The notes under the pieces: model-generated | Database searches by the model: none | What the model was told of the DNA's origin: nothing | Seen by the model: only the letters and a program-made list of their open reading frames with translations | Shown here: piece by piece, positions 52,814 through 62,035 of the stretch | How the letters are laid out: every line of letters begins with the position of its first letter | How positions within the stretch are numbered: position 1 is the first letter of the stretch | Position numbers and translations under genes: made by a program | Assembly: GCA_001485605.1 (NCBI GenBank) | Contig: FAON01000004.1 | Coordinates: 62,001 to 126,000 of the forward strand | Length of the DNA: 64,000 nucleotides | DNA from: Candidatus Kryptobacter tengchongensis | GTDB lineage: Bacteria; Bacteroidota; Ignavibacteria; Kryptoniales; Kryptoniaceae | Direction of reading: 5' to 3'

Positions 52814-53887
52814 ATGAAAGCTCTGATAGCAAGTGGTGGAAGGGGGACAAGATTAAGACCGCTCACCCATACACAAAACAAACATCTAATTCCCATAGCA
52901 AATAAACCAATGCTTCACTATGCTATTGAAACAATCGCTGAAGCCGGGATAAAAGAAATTGGGATTGTCCATAACGCCGACAGCGATGAAGTCCCAAAAG
53001 CAATCGGTGATGGGAGTCGTTGGGGGGTTAAAATTACATACATCCCACAGGAAGCCCCACTTGGACTTGCCCATGTCGTAAAAATCGCTGAAAATTTCAT
53101 CGGTTCAGATAAATTTGTTTTTTATCTCGGTGATAACATGTTCGTAGGAGGCATTAAAAAATTTGTTGACGAGTTTGAAAAAAACAACTACAACTGCTTT
53201 CTTACGCTTGCAAAAGTAAAAGACCCACAAAGATTCGGAGTTCCTGAGATAGTTGATGGAAGAATAATAAAAATTGAAGAAAAACCAAAAGTTCCAAAAA
53301 GTAATTTCGCGGTTGCTGGAATTTATTTTTACGATAGCTCAATTTTTGAAGCTGTTAAGAACATAAAACCAAGCTGGCGTGGTGAACTTGAAATTTCAGA
53401 TGCCCATACCTATCTAATTGAAAAAGGTTATAAGATCGGCTTTGCAGAAATAACTGGATGGTGGAAAGATACGGGAAAACCTGAAGACCTACTTGAAGCA
53501 AATCGCCTTGTGCTTGACTCACTTGAACCAAAAGTTGAAGAAAATGTTGAAGTTGATCAACATACTAAAATTGAAGGCAAGGTAATCCTTGAAAAAGGAG
53601 CTAAGATAAAAAATAGCATCATCCGTGGTCCTGCAATCATCGGGAAAAACTGCGTCATAGAAGGAAGTTACATTGGTCCATATACATCAATTGATGAAAA
53701 CACGCTTGTTTTAAACAGCGAAATAGAATATAGCATAATTATGAAAAATTGTAAAATATTAAATGTTGGAATTAGGATTGAAAGCAGTCTACTTGGGAAC
53801 GATGTTGAAATAGTTGAAGCCACTGGCAAACCGAGGGTCCATAAATTCATGCTCGGGGATCAATCAAGAGTTGAAATTGCATGGTAA
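52814..53887 (+). CDS. long-form glucose-1-phosphate thymidylyltransferase-like nucleotidyltransferase
   Basis: The 357 residues comprise an N-terminal nucleotidyltransferase domain with GGRGTRLRPLT at 8-18 and LGDNMFVGG around 106-114. From about 245 a left-handed beta-helix of hexapeptide repeats follows (IEGKVILEKGAKIKNSIIRG). This is the long RmlA-like class, which makes dTDP-glucose or a related NDP-sugar. The downstream rmlB, C and D genes are absent, so the final sugar is unknown. It heads a three-gene operon with a crotonase and a beta-mannosidase. Confidence 0.85.
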   Translation: MKALIASGGRGTRLRPLTHTQNKHLIPIANKPMLHYAIETIAEAGIKEIGIVHNADSDEVPKAIGDGSRWGVKITYIPQEAPLGLAHVVKIAENFIGSDKFVFYLGDNMFVGGIKKFVDEFEKNNYNCFLTLAKVKDPQRFGVPEIVDGRIIKIEEKPKVPKSNFAVAGIYFYDSSIFEAVKNIKPSWRGELEISDAHTYLIEKGYKIGFAEITGWWKDTGKPEDLLEANRLVLDSLEPKVEENVEVDQHTKIEGKVILEKGAKIKNSIIRGPAIIGKNCVIEGSYIGPYTSIDENTLVLNSEIEYSIIMKNCKILNVGIRIESSLLGNDVEIVEATGKPRVHKFMLGDQSRVEIAW

Positions 53888-53910
53888 AAATAAAAAATTA
53901 GGAGGGCAAA

Positions 53911-54690
53911 ATGTATCAGAATATTTTATTTGAAAAAAAGGACCATATCGCTTTCGTCACAATCAACAGACCTGAAAAATTAAATGCACTTAACAATCAA
54001 ACAATGCTTGAGTTAAGAGATGTTTTCCTGAAAATTAAGACAGACGATGATATTTATGCGGTTATAGTAACTGGTGCAGGCGAAAAAGCTTTTGTAGCAG
54101 GTGCTGATATTTCAGAACTTAACAAACTTGACGCCGTCTCAGGCAGAGAATTCGCGGAAAGAGGTCAAGAAATTTTTAATCTGATTGAGAACCTCGGGAA
54201 ACCCGTAATTGCAGCTGTAAATGGGTATGCCCTTGGTGGCGGAAGTGAACTTGCATGGGCTTGCCATTTCAGAATCGCATCCGAAAATGCTATCTTTGGA
54301 CAACCTGAAATTGACTTGGGAATAATCCCTGGATACGGCGGAACTCAAAGATTAACACGACTTGTGGGGAAAACAAAGGCAATGGAACTTATATTAACAG
54401 GTAGAAAATTCACCGCTAAAGAAGCTTATGAAATGGGAGCTGTTAATAAAGTTGTCCCGCAATCTGAACTTTTAAAAGAAGCGGAAGAACTTGCAAAAAC
54501 GCTAACATCTAAACCTCAAATTGCAGTCCGAATGGCAATAAAAGCAATAAACATGGCACACGAGACAACACTAAGCGATGGGCTTCACCTTGAAGCAACT
54601 CTGTTTGGAATATGCTGTGGAACTGAAGATTTCAAAGAAGGAACATCAGCATTTCTTGAAAAAAGAAAACCCGCGTTCAAAAACAAATGA
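53911..54690 (+). CDS. enoyl-CoA hydratase/isomerase family protein
   Basis: The 259-residue crotonase has the oxyanion-hole segments AFVAGADISEL at about 61-71 and the NGYALGGGSELAWAC region around 104-118. The catalytic glutamates sit in the EL of the latter region and in GQPEIDLGIIPGYGGTQRL. This is the full active-site set of short-chain enoyl-CoA hydratases such as crotonase. It hydrates crotonyl-CoA or longer enoyl-CoA in fatty-acid or butanoyl metabolism. AGGAGGGC precedes the start, and the stop overlaps the next gene by four bases. Confidence 0.92.
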   Translation: MYQNILFEKKDHIAFVTINRPEKLNALNNQTMLELRDVFLKIKTDDDIYAVIVTGAGEKAFVAGADISELNKLDAVSGREFAERGQEIFNLIENLGKPVIAAVNGYALGGGSELAWACHFRIASENAIFGQPEIDLGIIPGYGGTQRLTRLVGKTKAMELILTGRKFTAKEAYEMGAVNKVVPQSELLKEAEELAKTLTSKPQIAVRMAIKAINMAHETTLSDGLHLEATLFGICCGTEDFKEGTSAFLEKRKPAFKNK

Positions 54691-57149
54691 AAAAATTTAA
54701 CTTAACCGGTGAATGGGAATTTAAAGCGAACCCCAATAGCTTTCTCCCCAAGGATATAGAAACAAAACTTCTAAACTGGAATAAGGCTAATGTCCCGGGA
54801 ACAGTCCATCTTGACTTAATGGCAAATGGCTTCATACCCGACCCTTACTTTGAAACAAATGAACTCAATTTACAATGGATTGATAAAGTTGACTGGATAT
54901 ATCGCAAAAAATTTACAATTGACTTTGACCCTTTAAAATCCGAATTTGATTCAATCAAAATTGTTTTTGAAGGACTTGACACCATTGGAGATGTTAAGGT
55001 GAATGGTCAATATATCGGTTCTTTTGATAATATGTTCGTTGAGTATACATTTGAAGTTAAAGAAATTTTGAAACCCGGTGAAAATGAAATTGAGATATAT
55101 TTTAAATCTCCAACATTTGCTGGTAAGGCGCTTGAATCAAAATATGGGAAATTGCCAGTTGAACTTGCGTCTCATAGAGTCTATCTAAGGAAGGCACAGT
55201 ATTCCTTTGGCTGGGATTGGGCTCCAACACTTACAACATCAGGGATCTGGAAACCTGTTTACCTTGAATTTATCAAATGTGCTAAAATAAAGAATGTCTG
55301 GTTTAAAACTATCTCAATTTCAGATTCAAAAGCTCAAATCGCAACTGAAATAGAAATTGAAAAATTAACAGATGAGGACATTGAGCTTTCACTTGAAATC
55401 TTTTTTGAAAACGAGAAAATATACGAGCGAAATTTCACTCAAAGAAAGGGTGACAGAGTAAGGGTTCACCGCTTTGAGATAAACTCGCCAAACCTGTGGT
55501 ATCCAAATGGATTTGGGAAACCAACGCTTTACAAAGCACAAATCAAACTCCTGAAAAATGGGGAAACCCTTGACGAAACCGTGAAAAAATTCGGAATAAG
55601 AACAGTCCAACTTATACAAGAAAAGGATGAAGATGGTGAAAGTTTCATTTTTGAAATAAATGGCGAAAAAATTTTTTGCAAGGGTGCAAACTGGATTCCC
55701 GCCGATTGTTTTTTACCAAGAGTTAAGAAAGAAGATTACGATATTCTACTTGAGATGGCAAAGGAAGCTAATCTAAATATCTTAAGGGTTTGGGGTGGTG
55801 GAATTTACGAAGATGAATATTTTTATGAAAAATGCGATGAACTTGGGATAATGATATGGCAAGATTTTATGTTTGCATGCGCGGGATATCCAGAATTTGA
55901 CGATTTCGTTGAAAATGTTAAAAACGAAGCAATTCAAATTGTAAAGAAATTAAGAAACCACCCTTCTATTGTCATCTGGTGTGGGAACAACGAAAATGAA
56001 TGGATATGGGTTGATAAAACTGGAAAACATCCAGACGAGATGCCTGGAGCAAAAATTTTTAAAGAGCTCTTAAAACAAATCTGTCAGGAATATGATGGCA
56101 CAAGACCCTATTGGCGAAGCTCCCCGTGGGGGAAAAATTACCCAAACTCTGAAACAGATGGAAATCATCACCAGTGGAAGGTTTGGAGCCAATGGGTTGA
56201 CTACAAAAACTACGAAAATGTTAAAGCAAGGTTTGTAACGGAATTCGGTTTTCAATCGCCACCACACCCCGAAACCCTTAATGAAGTTTTAAAACCAGAA
56301 AATAGAAACTTTAATTCCTTTTCAATTCAACATCATAATAAACAGGAAGATGGAATCCCAAGACTTTTCAGATTCTTAACAGCACATCACAAAATCACAT
56401 CTGATTTTGACGATTTGATTTATAAGATGCAATTAAATCAGGCTGAGGCAATTAAATTCGCTGTTGAGAATTGGAGAATAAGAAAATTTAAAACTGCTGG
56501 GACGATATTTTGGCAATGGAACGACTGCTGGAACGTGATAAGCTGGTCAGCTATTGATTACAGAAAAAGACCGAAGGCATTATACTACTATGCAAAAAAA
56601 TTTTTCCACCCAGTTATTATCGTCGTTAAAAAATCTGATGACAAAGTAAAAATTTTTGGAGTGAATGATTACCCTACCCCAATTGATGGAAACTTAATAA
56701 TAACTACATTTACCATCCACGGGCTTAAAAAATTTGAGAAAAAAATTCCCGCAACCCTTGAGAAAAATTCCGTCGCAATTATATTTGAAGGAAAACTTGA
56801 AAATTTAGAGATTTCAAAACCCGAGACTGACTATATTAGGGTGAAGTTTGAATCAAATGGTAAAATAATTAGTGAAAATTCACTTTTTCTAACCGAACCA
56901 AAATTTTTAAACCTCCAAAAGTTTGGAATTGCATATAGGTTTTTAAAAGCAGGCGAAGATGAGTATATCTTAAAAATGAGCTCAAAGAATTTGATCAAAT
57001 CTCTTTTCATCTATTTTGAGGGGCTTGATGCAAAGTTAAGCGATAACTTTTTTGATTTGCACCCCGACGAGCCAGTTGAAATAAAAATAAATTCCACCGC
57101 AACTCTACAGCAACTTTTAAATTCAATAAGAATGAAAATGCTAACATAA
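54687..57149 (+). CDS. beta-mannosidase, glycoside hydrolase family 2
   Basis: The 820-residue protein has the GH2 order: sugar-binding domain (about 1-185, with FGWDWAPTL), immunoglobulin-like domain (about 190-310) and TIM barrel (from about 320). The acid/base is Glu436 in WCGNNENEW and the nucleophile is Glu519 in VTEFGFQS. RVWGGGIYE at about 367-375 and the Trp-rich pocket WQWNDCW favour the beta-mannosidase branch. There is no signal peptide, so it works in the cytoplasm on imported mannosides. It overlaps the crotonase gene by four bases, an unexpected partner. Confidence 0.93.
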   Translation: MKKFNLTGEWEFKANPNSFLPKDIETKLLNWNKANVPGTVHLDLMANGFIPDPYFETNELNLQWIDKVDWIYRKKFTIDFDPLKSEFDSIKIVFEGLDTIGDVKVNGQYIGSFDNMFVEYTFEVKEILKPGENEIEIYFKSPTFAGKALESKYGKLPVELASHRVYLRKAQYSFGWDWAPTLTTSGIWKPVYLEFIKCAKIKNVWFKTISISDSKAQIATEIEIEKLTDEDIELSLEIFFENEKIYERNFTQRKGDRVRVHRFEINSPNLWYPNGFGKPTLYKAQIKLLKNGETLDETVKKFGIRTVQLIQEKDEDGESFIFEINGEKIFCKGANWIPADCFLPRVKKEDYDILLEMAKEANLNILRVWGGGIYEDEYFYEKCDELGIMIWQDFMFACAGYPEFDDFVENVKNEAIQIVKKLRNHPSIVIWCGNNENEWIWVDKTGKHPDEMPGAKIFKELLKQICQEYDGTRPYWRSSPWGKNYPNSETDGNHHQWKVWSQWVDYKNYENVKARFVTEFGFQSPPHPETLNEVLKPENRNFNSFSIQHHNKQEDGIPRLFRFLTAHHKITSDFDDLIYKMQLNQAEAIKFAVENWRIRKFKTAGTIFWQWNDCWNVISWSAIDYRKRPKALYYYAKKFFHPVIIVVKKSDDKVKIFGVNDYPTPIDGNLIITTFTIHGLKKFEKKIPATLEKNSVAIIFEGKLENLEISKPETDYIRVKFESNGKIISENSLFLTEPKFLNLQKFGIAYRFLKAGEDEYILKMSSKNLIKSLFIYFEGLDAKLSDNFFDLHPDEPVEIKINSTATLQQLLNSIRMKMLT

Positions 57150-57155
57150 ACCCAG

Positions 57156-57175
57156 CGGGGGCAAGTTTGCCCCCG
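57156..57175. terminator. bidirectional terminator between convergent operons
   Basis: A 9-bp stem CGGGGGCAA/TTGCCCCCG with a two-base loop lies between the beta-mannosidase stop (57149) and the btuG stop (57184), with short A and T runs on either side. Confidence 0.8.
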
Positions 57176-57183
57176 TTTAAAAA

Positions 57184-58230
57184 TTAATATGCAAACGCAA
57201 ACGAACTTGGAATTATACCTGCCTGAAACTTTTTAACGAATTTACCGCTTAAATCGTAAATGTAAACCTCACCCTTCTGAACATAATCTTTTGCATCTGA
57301 GCAATATAAAAGCCTATTCAAGGGATCAAAACCAAGTGAATAAAAGTTCCCCTGAATGAAATTTTCGTTTTTATCTTTCGTTTTTAAGTTTATCCTCATA
57401 ATATTCCCGTCTTTGATCGTATAAGCAAAGTCATCAACTATTAAAAGCCTTGATGGATGCCCTCCAATCAAAATTGAATCAACGACCAAATCAGTTTTAA
57501 CATCTATTGCAAATAATTTCCCATCTGTGTCATCATTTGGATCCTGCCAATTACCATACGAACCATAACATAAAACCCATAACCTTCCCATTGCATCAGG
57601 CGCAAAAGCATCCGGACCATCTCCAACAACTATCGTCTTGATCACTCTATCTGTGGATGGATCAATAACCGACACAGTCTTCCCATAACCAAACCCAGAA
57701 TTCGCAACATAAATCTTGTTGTTAAAAGCATAAATCCCCGTTGGATTATGCCCAACTCTTATTGTATCAACTAAGACTGAATGTGTTGTAAGATCAATTA
57801 CAGTTACCGCATTTCTATATAGATTTGTCACATAACCTTTATTTGCGTATAATGTAATTTTGTAAGGACTTGCTTGCGGGAGAAGAATGGTTGCAAGTGA
57901 TTTATGGGTTTTTGACGCAATTACCTCTATTTTATCCGAATTATTAACCACTATATAAACCTTGCCCCCATCAATACTCATTACAATATCATTTCCAGTA
58001 TCACCAAGTTCCCGACCGTTGACCTGTGAGAAAACATCTTCATAAACACGATTTGAATCAGGGACATAATAACTCAAAGTTGAGTTATTCCTTCCGAAAT
58101 TACCTTCATTTAGGACATATACGCCCCTTAAAACTGGGACTTCTTCGCTAATTGTCTCGCTTTTCTTGCAACCGATGAAGACGAAAAGAACAGTTAAGGA
58201 CAAAACAAAGATGAGTTTAATTTGCCTCAT
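57184..58230 (-). CDS. btuG: surface beta-propeller lipoprotein, BtuG-like vitamin B12 capture protein
   Basis: The 348-residue lipoprotein has Cys21 after LFVFIG and seven-bladed YncE-like propeller repeats (for example GHNPTGIYAFNNKIYVANSG and GGHPSRLLIVDDFAYT). It overlaps btuB by 14 bases downstream of a cobalamin riboswitch. In Bacteroides the BtuG protein is such a propeller and binds B12 on the outer face of BtuB with very high affinity. By position and fold this protein very likely does the same. Other possible readings are generic DUF5074/YncE surface proteins. Confidence 0.82.
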   Translation of the reverse strand: MRQIKLIFVLSLTVLFVFIGCKKSETISEEVPVLRGVYVLNEGNFGRNNSTLSYYVPDSNRVYEDVFSQVNGRELGDTGNDIVMSIDGGKVYIVVNNSDKIEVIASKTHKSLATILLPQASPYKITLYANKGYVTNLYRNAVTVIDLTTHSVLVDTIRVGHNPTGIYAFNNKIYVANSGFGYGKTVSVIDPSTDRVIKTIVVGDGPDAFAPDAMGRLWVLCYGSYGNWQDPNDDTDGKLFAIDVKTDLVVDSILIGGHPSRLLIVDDFAYTIKDGNIMRINLKTKDKNENFIQGNFYSLGFDPLNRLLYCSDAKDYVQKGEVYIYDLSGKFVKKFQAGIIPSSFAFAY

Positions 58231-60400
58231 TTCTTATCTCCCCTTTTTGTTTATAGTTTAGCCCAGTTGAAAATTCAACCATAAAACTTCTCAACGGCAT
58301 TGGATAGCCAACCATGCTTTCATAATTTTCGTTAAAGATGTTTTTCACAGTGAACTTCACTTGACCATTAAAAAACTGATTTTTTACAGATAACCCACCT
58401 GTAAAATCAACCACAAGGTAAGGTTGAAGCCATCTATCGTTTACCTCCGTTGTATATCTTAAACCCACATAATTTGCTTGGGCAACGAAAAAGAACTTAT
58501 CAAAATTCAATTCGGCTTTAATGTATCCGTTTGACCTTGGGATATAAATTAAATATTTGTTCTGTGTTGCGTCATCCTGGGCTCTTTTATTCGTGCGAAT
58601 GCTTTTGACAATTGAAAAATTTCCAGAAATGAACAATTTGTTAAATAAAACCAACTCACCTGAAAACCCACTTCCTCGTGAATTGACATGATCTATATTT
58701 ATCGGTCTCCATACACTTTGATTTTCTTGTGATGGCAACCATATGATCCTATCTTCAATGTCAATGTTGAAAAAAGAAAGTTCAAATTTTAATTCAGATA
58801 AAACTTTAACATTTGATCCAGCGATCACAACGAAGCCGAAATCATAACTTTTTGATTTTTCAGGTTTAAGATCTCTATTTCCACTGCCATGCCAGTAAAG
58901 ATCATTAAATGTTGGGGCTCTAAATCCTGTCCCATAACTGAATTTAATGTTTAAAGAGGGCACATTAAGAATTTGAGAATTAACACCAAGTTTATAGACA
59001 AATTTGTTCCCAAAATCGGAGAAGTAATCATTTCTCAACATCGGATAAATTTTTAAAGATGGCAATGAACCTATATCAATCTTTTTTTCCCCACTCAAGA
59101 ATAAAGCAATGTTAAATCTTTTGGCATTTTCAAATGAATTTCCCCTTGCAACCCCAAACGAAGATTCAAGCCCAAATGATAAAATAAAGTCTGAACCAAG
59201 TTTAAAAATTGAATTTAAAACACCTGTGTAAAATATGTTATGTGAATAACTGTCAATTCCAGAACCCGATATAAGCACATCATTATTTACATAGCGAAGG
59301 TATGAATTTCTGAACATTGCACTTGCTTTTAAAACGAAGGTCGGAAATGTTTTTAGAGTTGAAATTGAAAAATTAAAATCTTCATCAAACTGCCATGCGG
59401 TGCTTATTGGGTCAAACTTTGTAACCTGCGCTGGAATCCCACGATTTGAACGAGTGTAAAAAGTAGAAATTGAAAAATTTTGATATGAGATGTTAAGATA
59501 CATATTTGAGATGTTGAAATATGCATTCCTTCTCTTCAGCGTTATGTATTTATCCGCAAGTTTGTATTTATAATTAAAGTCGCCAGAACCATAGATTTTT
59601 GAAAATGATGAAAGATAGGACAAATTTTTAAAACTACTTGAGATACCTGCGTTAAATTTTCTCAACCCGAAAGAACCAAACCCAAGATTAACTTTAACTG
59701 TTTCTTCTTCTTTTTTCGTAATGACATTGACAACTCCGCCAATTGCATCAGCTCCATAAAGTGAGGATAAATTTGAATGAATGATTTCAACTCTTTCAAT
59801 TATATCAACAGGGATCAGGCTTAAATCCAGAACCCCATTTTGATAACTTGAAAACCTCATTCCATTTAAGAGAAAAACAGTATGCTCTGAACCAGTGCCA
59901 CGAAGAGAAATTGTCTTTAATACAGCGGGGGTTCCTCCGTAATCTCTTATATAAATTGATGTGGCATTTTTCAATACATCGGAAAAAGAAATCGGAGAAG
60001 TTTTTTCAATTGTTTTTGAATTTATAACCTCAACGAAATTTGAAATTTCTGCCGTGTTTGCCTGATATCTTGTAGCTGTGACTGTGATCTCATTAAACTT
60101 GATGAACCAAGTTGAAAGTTGGATAAAAATAAGTGTATCTGAATGGACATTTAACTCCTTGTCAAATTGTTTGAACGAGAGATGTTTAACGGAAATTTTA
60201 ACTTTTCCGGATTTGATTTTAAAATTGAAAAAACCCAACGAATCAGATATTTTACTATTTTTGAGGTCGCCCTGAATTAACTCAACGATGGCATTTTTAA
60301 CTGGATTTTTACCCTCATCAACGATGTAGCCTTTTAAAATTATTTCCTGTGCAAAAATTTTTGCGGAAAGCAACAACAAGATAAATATAATTTGAGGCAT
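58217..60400 (-). CDS. btuB: TonB-dependent vitamin B12 receptor
   Basis: The 727-residue protein has a signal peptide (about 1-17), a carboxypeptidase-regulatory-like domain (about 20-105) and a plug (ITVTATRYQ at about 106-114, then FLLNGMRFSS and VVNVITKKEE). The barrel ends in FMVEFSTGLNYKQ. It is shorter than the two SusC transporters and has no SusD partner. The cobalamin riboswitch just upstream (60547-60737) identifies the ligand as cobalamin. It imports B12 across the outer membrane together with the BtuG-like gene. The inner-membrane BtuCDF genes are not in this window. Confidence 0.92.
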   Translation of the reverse strand: MPQIIFILLLLSAKIFAQEIILKGYIVDEGKNPVKNAIVELIQGDLKNSKISDSLGFFNFKIKSGKVKISVKHLSFKQFDKELNVHSDTLIFIQLSTWFIKFNEITVTATRYQANTAEISNFVEVINSKTIEKTSPISFSDVLKNATSIYIRDYGGTPAVLKTISLRGTGSEHTVFLLNGMRFSSYQNGVLDLSLIPVDIIERVEIIHSNLSSLYGADAIGGVVNVITKKEEETVKVNLGFGSFGLRKFNAGISSSFKNLSYLSSFSKIYGSGDFNYKYKLADKYITLKRRNAYFNISNMYLNISYQNFSISTFYTRSNRGIPAQVTKFDPISTAWQFDEDFNFSISTLKTFPTFVLKASAMFRNSYLRYVNNDVLISGSGIDSYSHNIFYTGVLNSIFKLGSDFILSFGLESSFGVARGNSFENAKRFNIALFLSGEKKIDIGSLPSLKIYPMLRNDYFSDFGNKFVYKLGVNSQILNVPSLNIKFSYGTGFRAPTFNDLYWHGSGNRDLKPEKSKSYDFGFVVIAGSNVKVLSELKFELSFFNIDIEDRIIWLPSQENQSVWRPINIDHVNSRGSGFSGELVLFNKLFISGNFSIVKSIRTNKRAQDDATQNKYLIYIPRSNGYIKAELNFDKFFFVAQANYVGLRYTTEVNDRWLQPYLVVDFTGGLSVKNQFFNGQVKFTVKNIFNENYESMVGYPMPLRSFMVEFSTGLNYKQKGEIRNEAN

Positions 60401-60431
60401 AAACTTTTAAAGCCAAATTAGTTTTGAAAAC

Positions 60432-60478
60432 AAAAAACCCAACCAACTCTCGGATAGACCCCAAGAGAAGGTTGGGTT
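60432..60478 (-). terminator. expression-platform terminator of the cobalamin riboswitch
   Basis: On the minus strand a long stem closes with AAACCCAACC/GGTTGGGTT and inner pairs around a TCTATCC loop, followed by six T, about 30 bases before the btuB start. It fits transcription-termination control by the riboswitch. Confidence 0.85.
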
Positions 60479-60485
60479 TGAGAAT

Positions 60486-60512
60486 TTCAAAAACTTTTCT
60501 AATGTTTTTGAA
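60486..60512 (-). promoter_or_regulatory. 9-bp hairpin between aptamer and terminator
   Basis: TTCAAAAAC and GTTTTTGAA pair around a nine-base loop. It lies between the aptamer and the terminator and may be the antiterminator partner or a spacer. Confidence 0.5.
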
Positions 60513-60546
60513 TCCTCAACCTCCCCTCGGAGGTCTTGGATTCGCT

Positions 60547-60737
60547 GGGATTCTGGCAGGTCTCCTGGCTTTCCCGAAACTTCGGCTTGCCTTCCCATCC
60601 CATGATCTGGGACAGTGGCTTTAGCGTCAAACAAGACGCTTTGCCGAAGTTTACACTCCGGGATCACAGTTGCGGGGCAGCGCCGGACTTTCACCGGACT
60701 TCCCTTTTGACCCCTTGAAAAAGGGGACCAGAACCCC
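60547..60737 (-). ncRNA. cobalamin riboswitch (adenosylcobalamin class)
   Basis: The minus-strand RNA carries the conserved core: GGTGAAAGTCC and GCCCCGCAACTGTG within 60661-60701, and the B12 box GCCAGGAGACCTGCC at 60569-60555. The closing helix P1 is GGTTCTGG with CCAGAATCC (60728-60735 and 60548-60556). Together with the terminator at 60432-60478 it forms an OFF switch: B12 binding promotes termination before btuB. A small hairpin CCTCC/GGAGG sits inside a GAATCC/GGATTC stem just after the B12 box. Confidence 0.95.
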
Positions 60738-60767
60738 GATGTTAAAGAACAAACTTAAATCTGCGTA

Positions 60768-60796
60768 AAAATAATTACAATAAAAACAAAAAACAA
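60768..60796 (-). promoter_or_regulatory. candidate promoter for the riboswitch-btuB-btuG transcript
   Basis: TTGTTT (60796-60791) and TATTTT (60773-60768) on the minus strand are 17 bases apart, just after the sirtuin stop codon. AT-rich context makes this weaker evidence. Confidence 0.45.
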
Positions 60797-60801
60797 ATCT
60801 C

Positions 60802-61536
60802 CTACACTTGTTCTTTTAATCTTTCAACAAGCTTTGGTAAAACTTCGCCTGACTTCCCAATTATTACCTCATCCATAAACCAAGATAGATCCGTTCTTTC
60901 AATGTTGATCTCAACGGTGTAAGCACCATTCATCTTTGCAATCTGAGGAAGCGACGCAGCTGGATAAACCACACCCGAGGTTCCGATGGAGAAAAAAACA
61001 TCGCAATTTGAAGCTGACTCTTCCGCCTTTTCCCACGCTTCAACTGGTAACATTTCTCCAAACCAAACAACATCTGGTCTTATCAAACCTCCACATTCAC
61101 ACTTTGGCACTTTCATTTCAAGAGCAAGATTTACATCGTCATATCTTTTCCCACACTTTATACAATAATTTTTTTCAATGTTCCCGTGAAGCTCAATTAC
61201 ATTCCTGCTCCCAGCTCTGCGATGAAGGTTATCAACATTTTGAGTTATAAGTGTAAAATTCGGGAATAGATTTTCAAGTTCAACAAGTGCATAATGTCCC
61301 GGATTTGGTTTAACATCCTGAATGAGTTTCCTTCTGTAGTTATACCACTCCCAGACAAGTTCAGGATTGCGAATGAACGCATCAAAAGTCGCAAGCTCCT
61401 CAGGTTTAAATTTTTTCCATAATCCTTCTTGTCCCCTGAATGTCGGAACCCCGCTTTCAGCTGAGATTCCCGCTCCAGTCAACACAACAACAGATTTTGC
61501 TGATTTTAACTTTTGTAATAACTTCTCAGAAAACAT
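60802..61536 (-). CDS. cobB: NAD-dependent protein deacylase, sirtuin (class III type)
   Basis: The 244-residue sirtuin has the NAD motif GAGISAESGVPTFRG at 21-35, TQNVDNLH with the adjoining catalytic His117, and a zinc site Cys125/128/146/148. WYNYRRK at about 64-70 contains the Tyr-x-x-Arg pair that in class III sirtuins such as SIRT5 and E. coli CobB accepts malonyl- or succinyl-lysine. Both deacetylation and desuccinylation are thus likely. It regulates acyl-CoA-using enzymes. It follows the response-regulator terminator with no clear promoter of its own. Confidence 0.93.
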   Translation of the reverse strand: MFSEKLLQKLKSAKSVVVLTGAGISAESGVPTFRGQEGLWKKFKPEELATFDAFIRNPELVWEWYNYRRKLIQDVKPNPGHYALVELENLFPNFTLITQNVDNLHRRAGSRNVIELHGNIEKNYCIKCGKRYDDVNLALEMKVPKCECGGLIRPDVVWFGEMLPVEAWEKAEESASNCDVFFSIGTSGVVYPAASLPQIAKMNGAYTVEINIERTDLSWFMDEVIIGKSGEVLPKLVERLKEQV

Positions 61537-61564
61537 TTCAGTTTCTTCAAAATTTTTATTTTAA

Positions 61565-61611
61565 ATAAAAAACCGATCTCCCCGGGCTAAGACCCAAAGG
61601 TGAGATCGGTT
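61565..61611 (-). terminator. intrinsic terminator after the response regulator
   Basis: AACCGATCTC/GAGATCGGTT pairs over a longer loop with inner GGG/CCC, followed on the minus strand by six T. It lies 24 bases after the response-regulator stop. Confidence 0.88.
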
Positions 61612-61635
61612 AGGGGGGAAGTTCAGCTGGTTAGC

Positions 61636-62004
61636 TCACCTTCCAAGAGCACGGTTAATTGAAGTTAAAATATCCTCAAGATCATAAGGTTTGCTTACAA
61701 AATCAGAAGCACCAAGTTTTAACGCCTCAATTGCATTTTTCACATCTGCATACGCAGTAAGCATTATTACCTTGATCTCGGGCTTATTTTGTTTTATAAA
61801 CCTTAACACTTCAAATCCATCAACTCTTGGCATTTTAATATCAAGCAAAACAACATCATAATCTTTTTGCTTTATTGCCTCAATTGCCTCATCTCCATCA
61901 CCGGCTGTTTCAACTTCATAACCTTCAGCAGCGAGTTCAGAGCTTAACAAATATCTCAACGCCTCTTCATCATCAACGACAAGAACCCTTGATTTCTCTG
62001 GCAT
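61636..62004 (-). CDS. single-domain response regulator
   Basis: The 122 residues form one receiver domain with Asp11/Asp12, phosphorylation site Asp55, Thr83 and Lys105 in SKPYD. There is no output domain, so like CheY or Spo0F it works through protein contact. A GGAGGCG site precedes the start. It follows the secretin and Ig-like lipoprotein genes by 31 bases, which suggests control of a surface system by a kinase encoded elsewhere (inference). Confidence 0.9.
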   Translation of the reverse strand: MPEKSRVLVVDDEEALRYLLSSELAAEGYEVETAGDGDEAIEAIKQKDYDVVLLDIKMPRVDGFEVLRFIKQNKPEIKVIMLTAYADVKNAIEALKLGASDFVSKPYDLEDILTSINRALGR

Positions 62005-62035
62005 CTTAATTTCGCCTCCATTTTTTATTTTGTTT

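Noticed and set aside
60407-60718. Short frames on both strands across the riboswitch
   Set aside because: They run through the conserved B12 aptamer and terminator, which are RNA structures.
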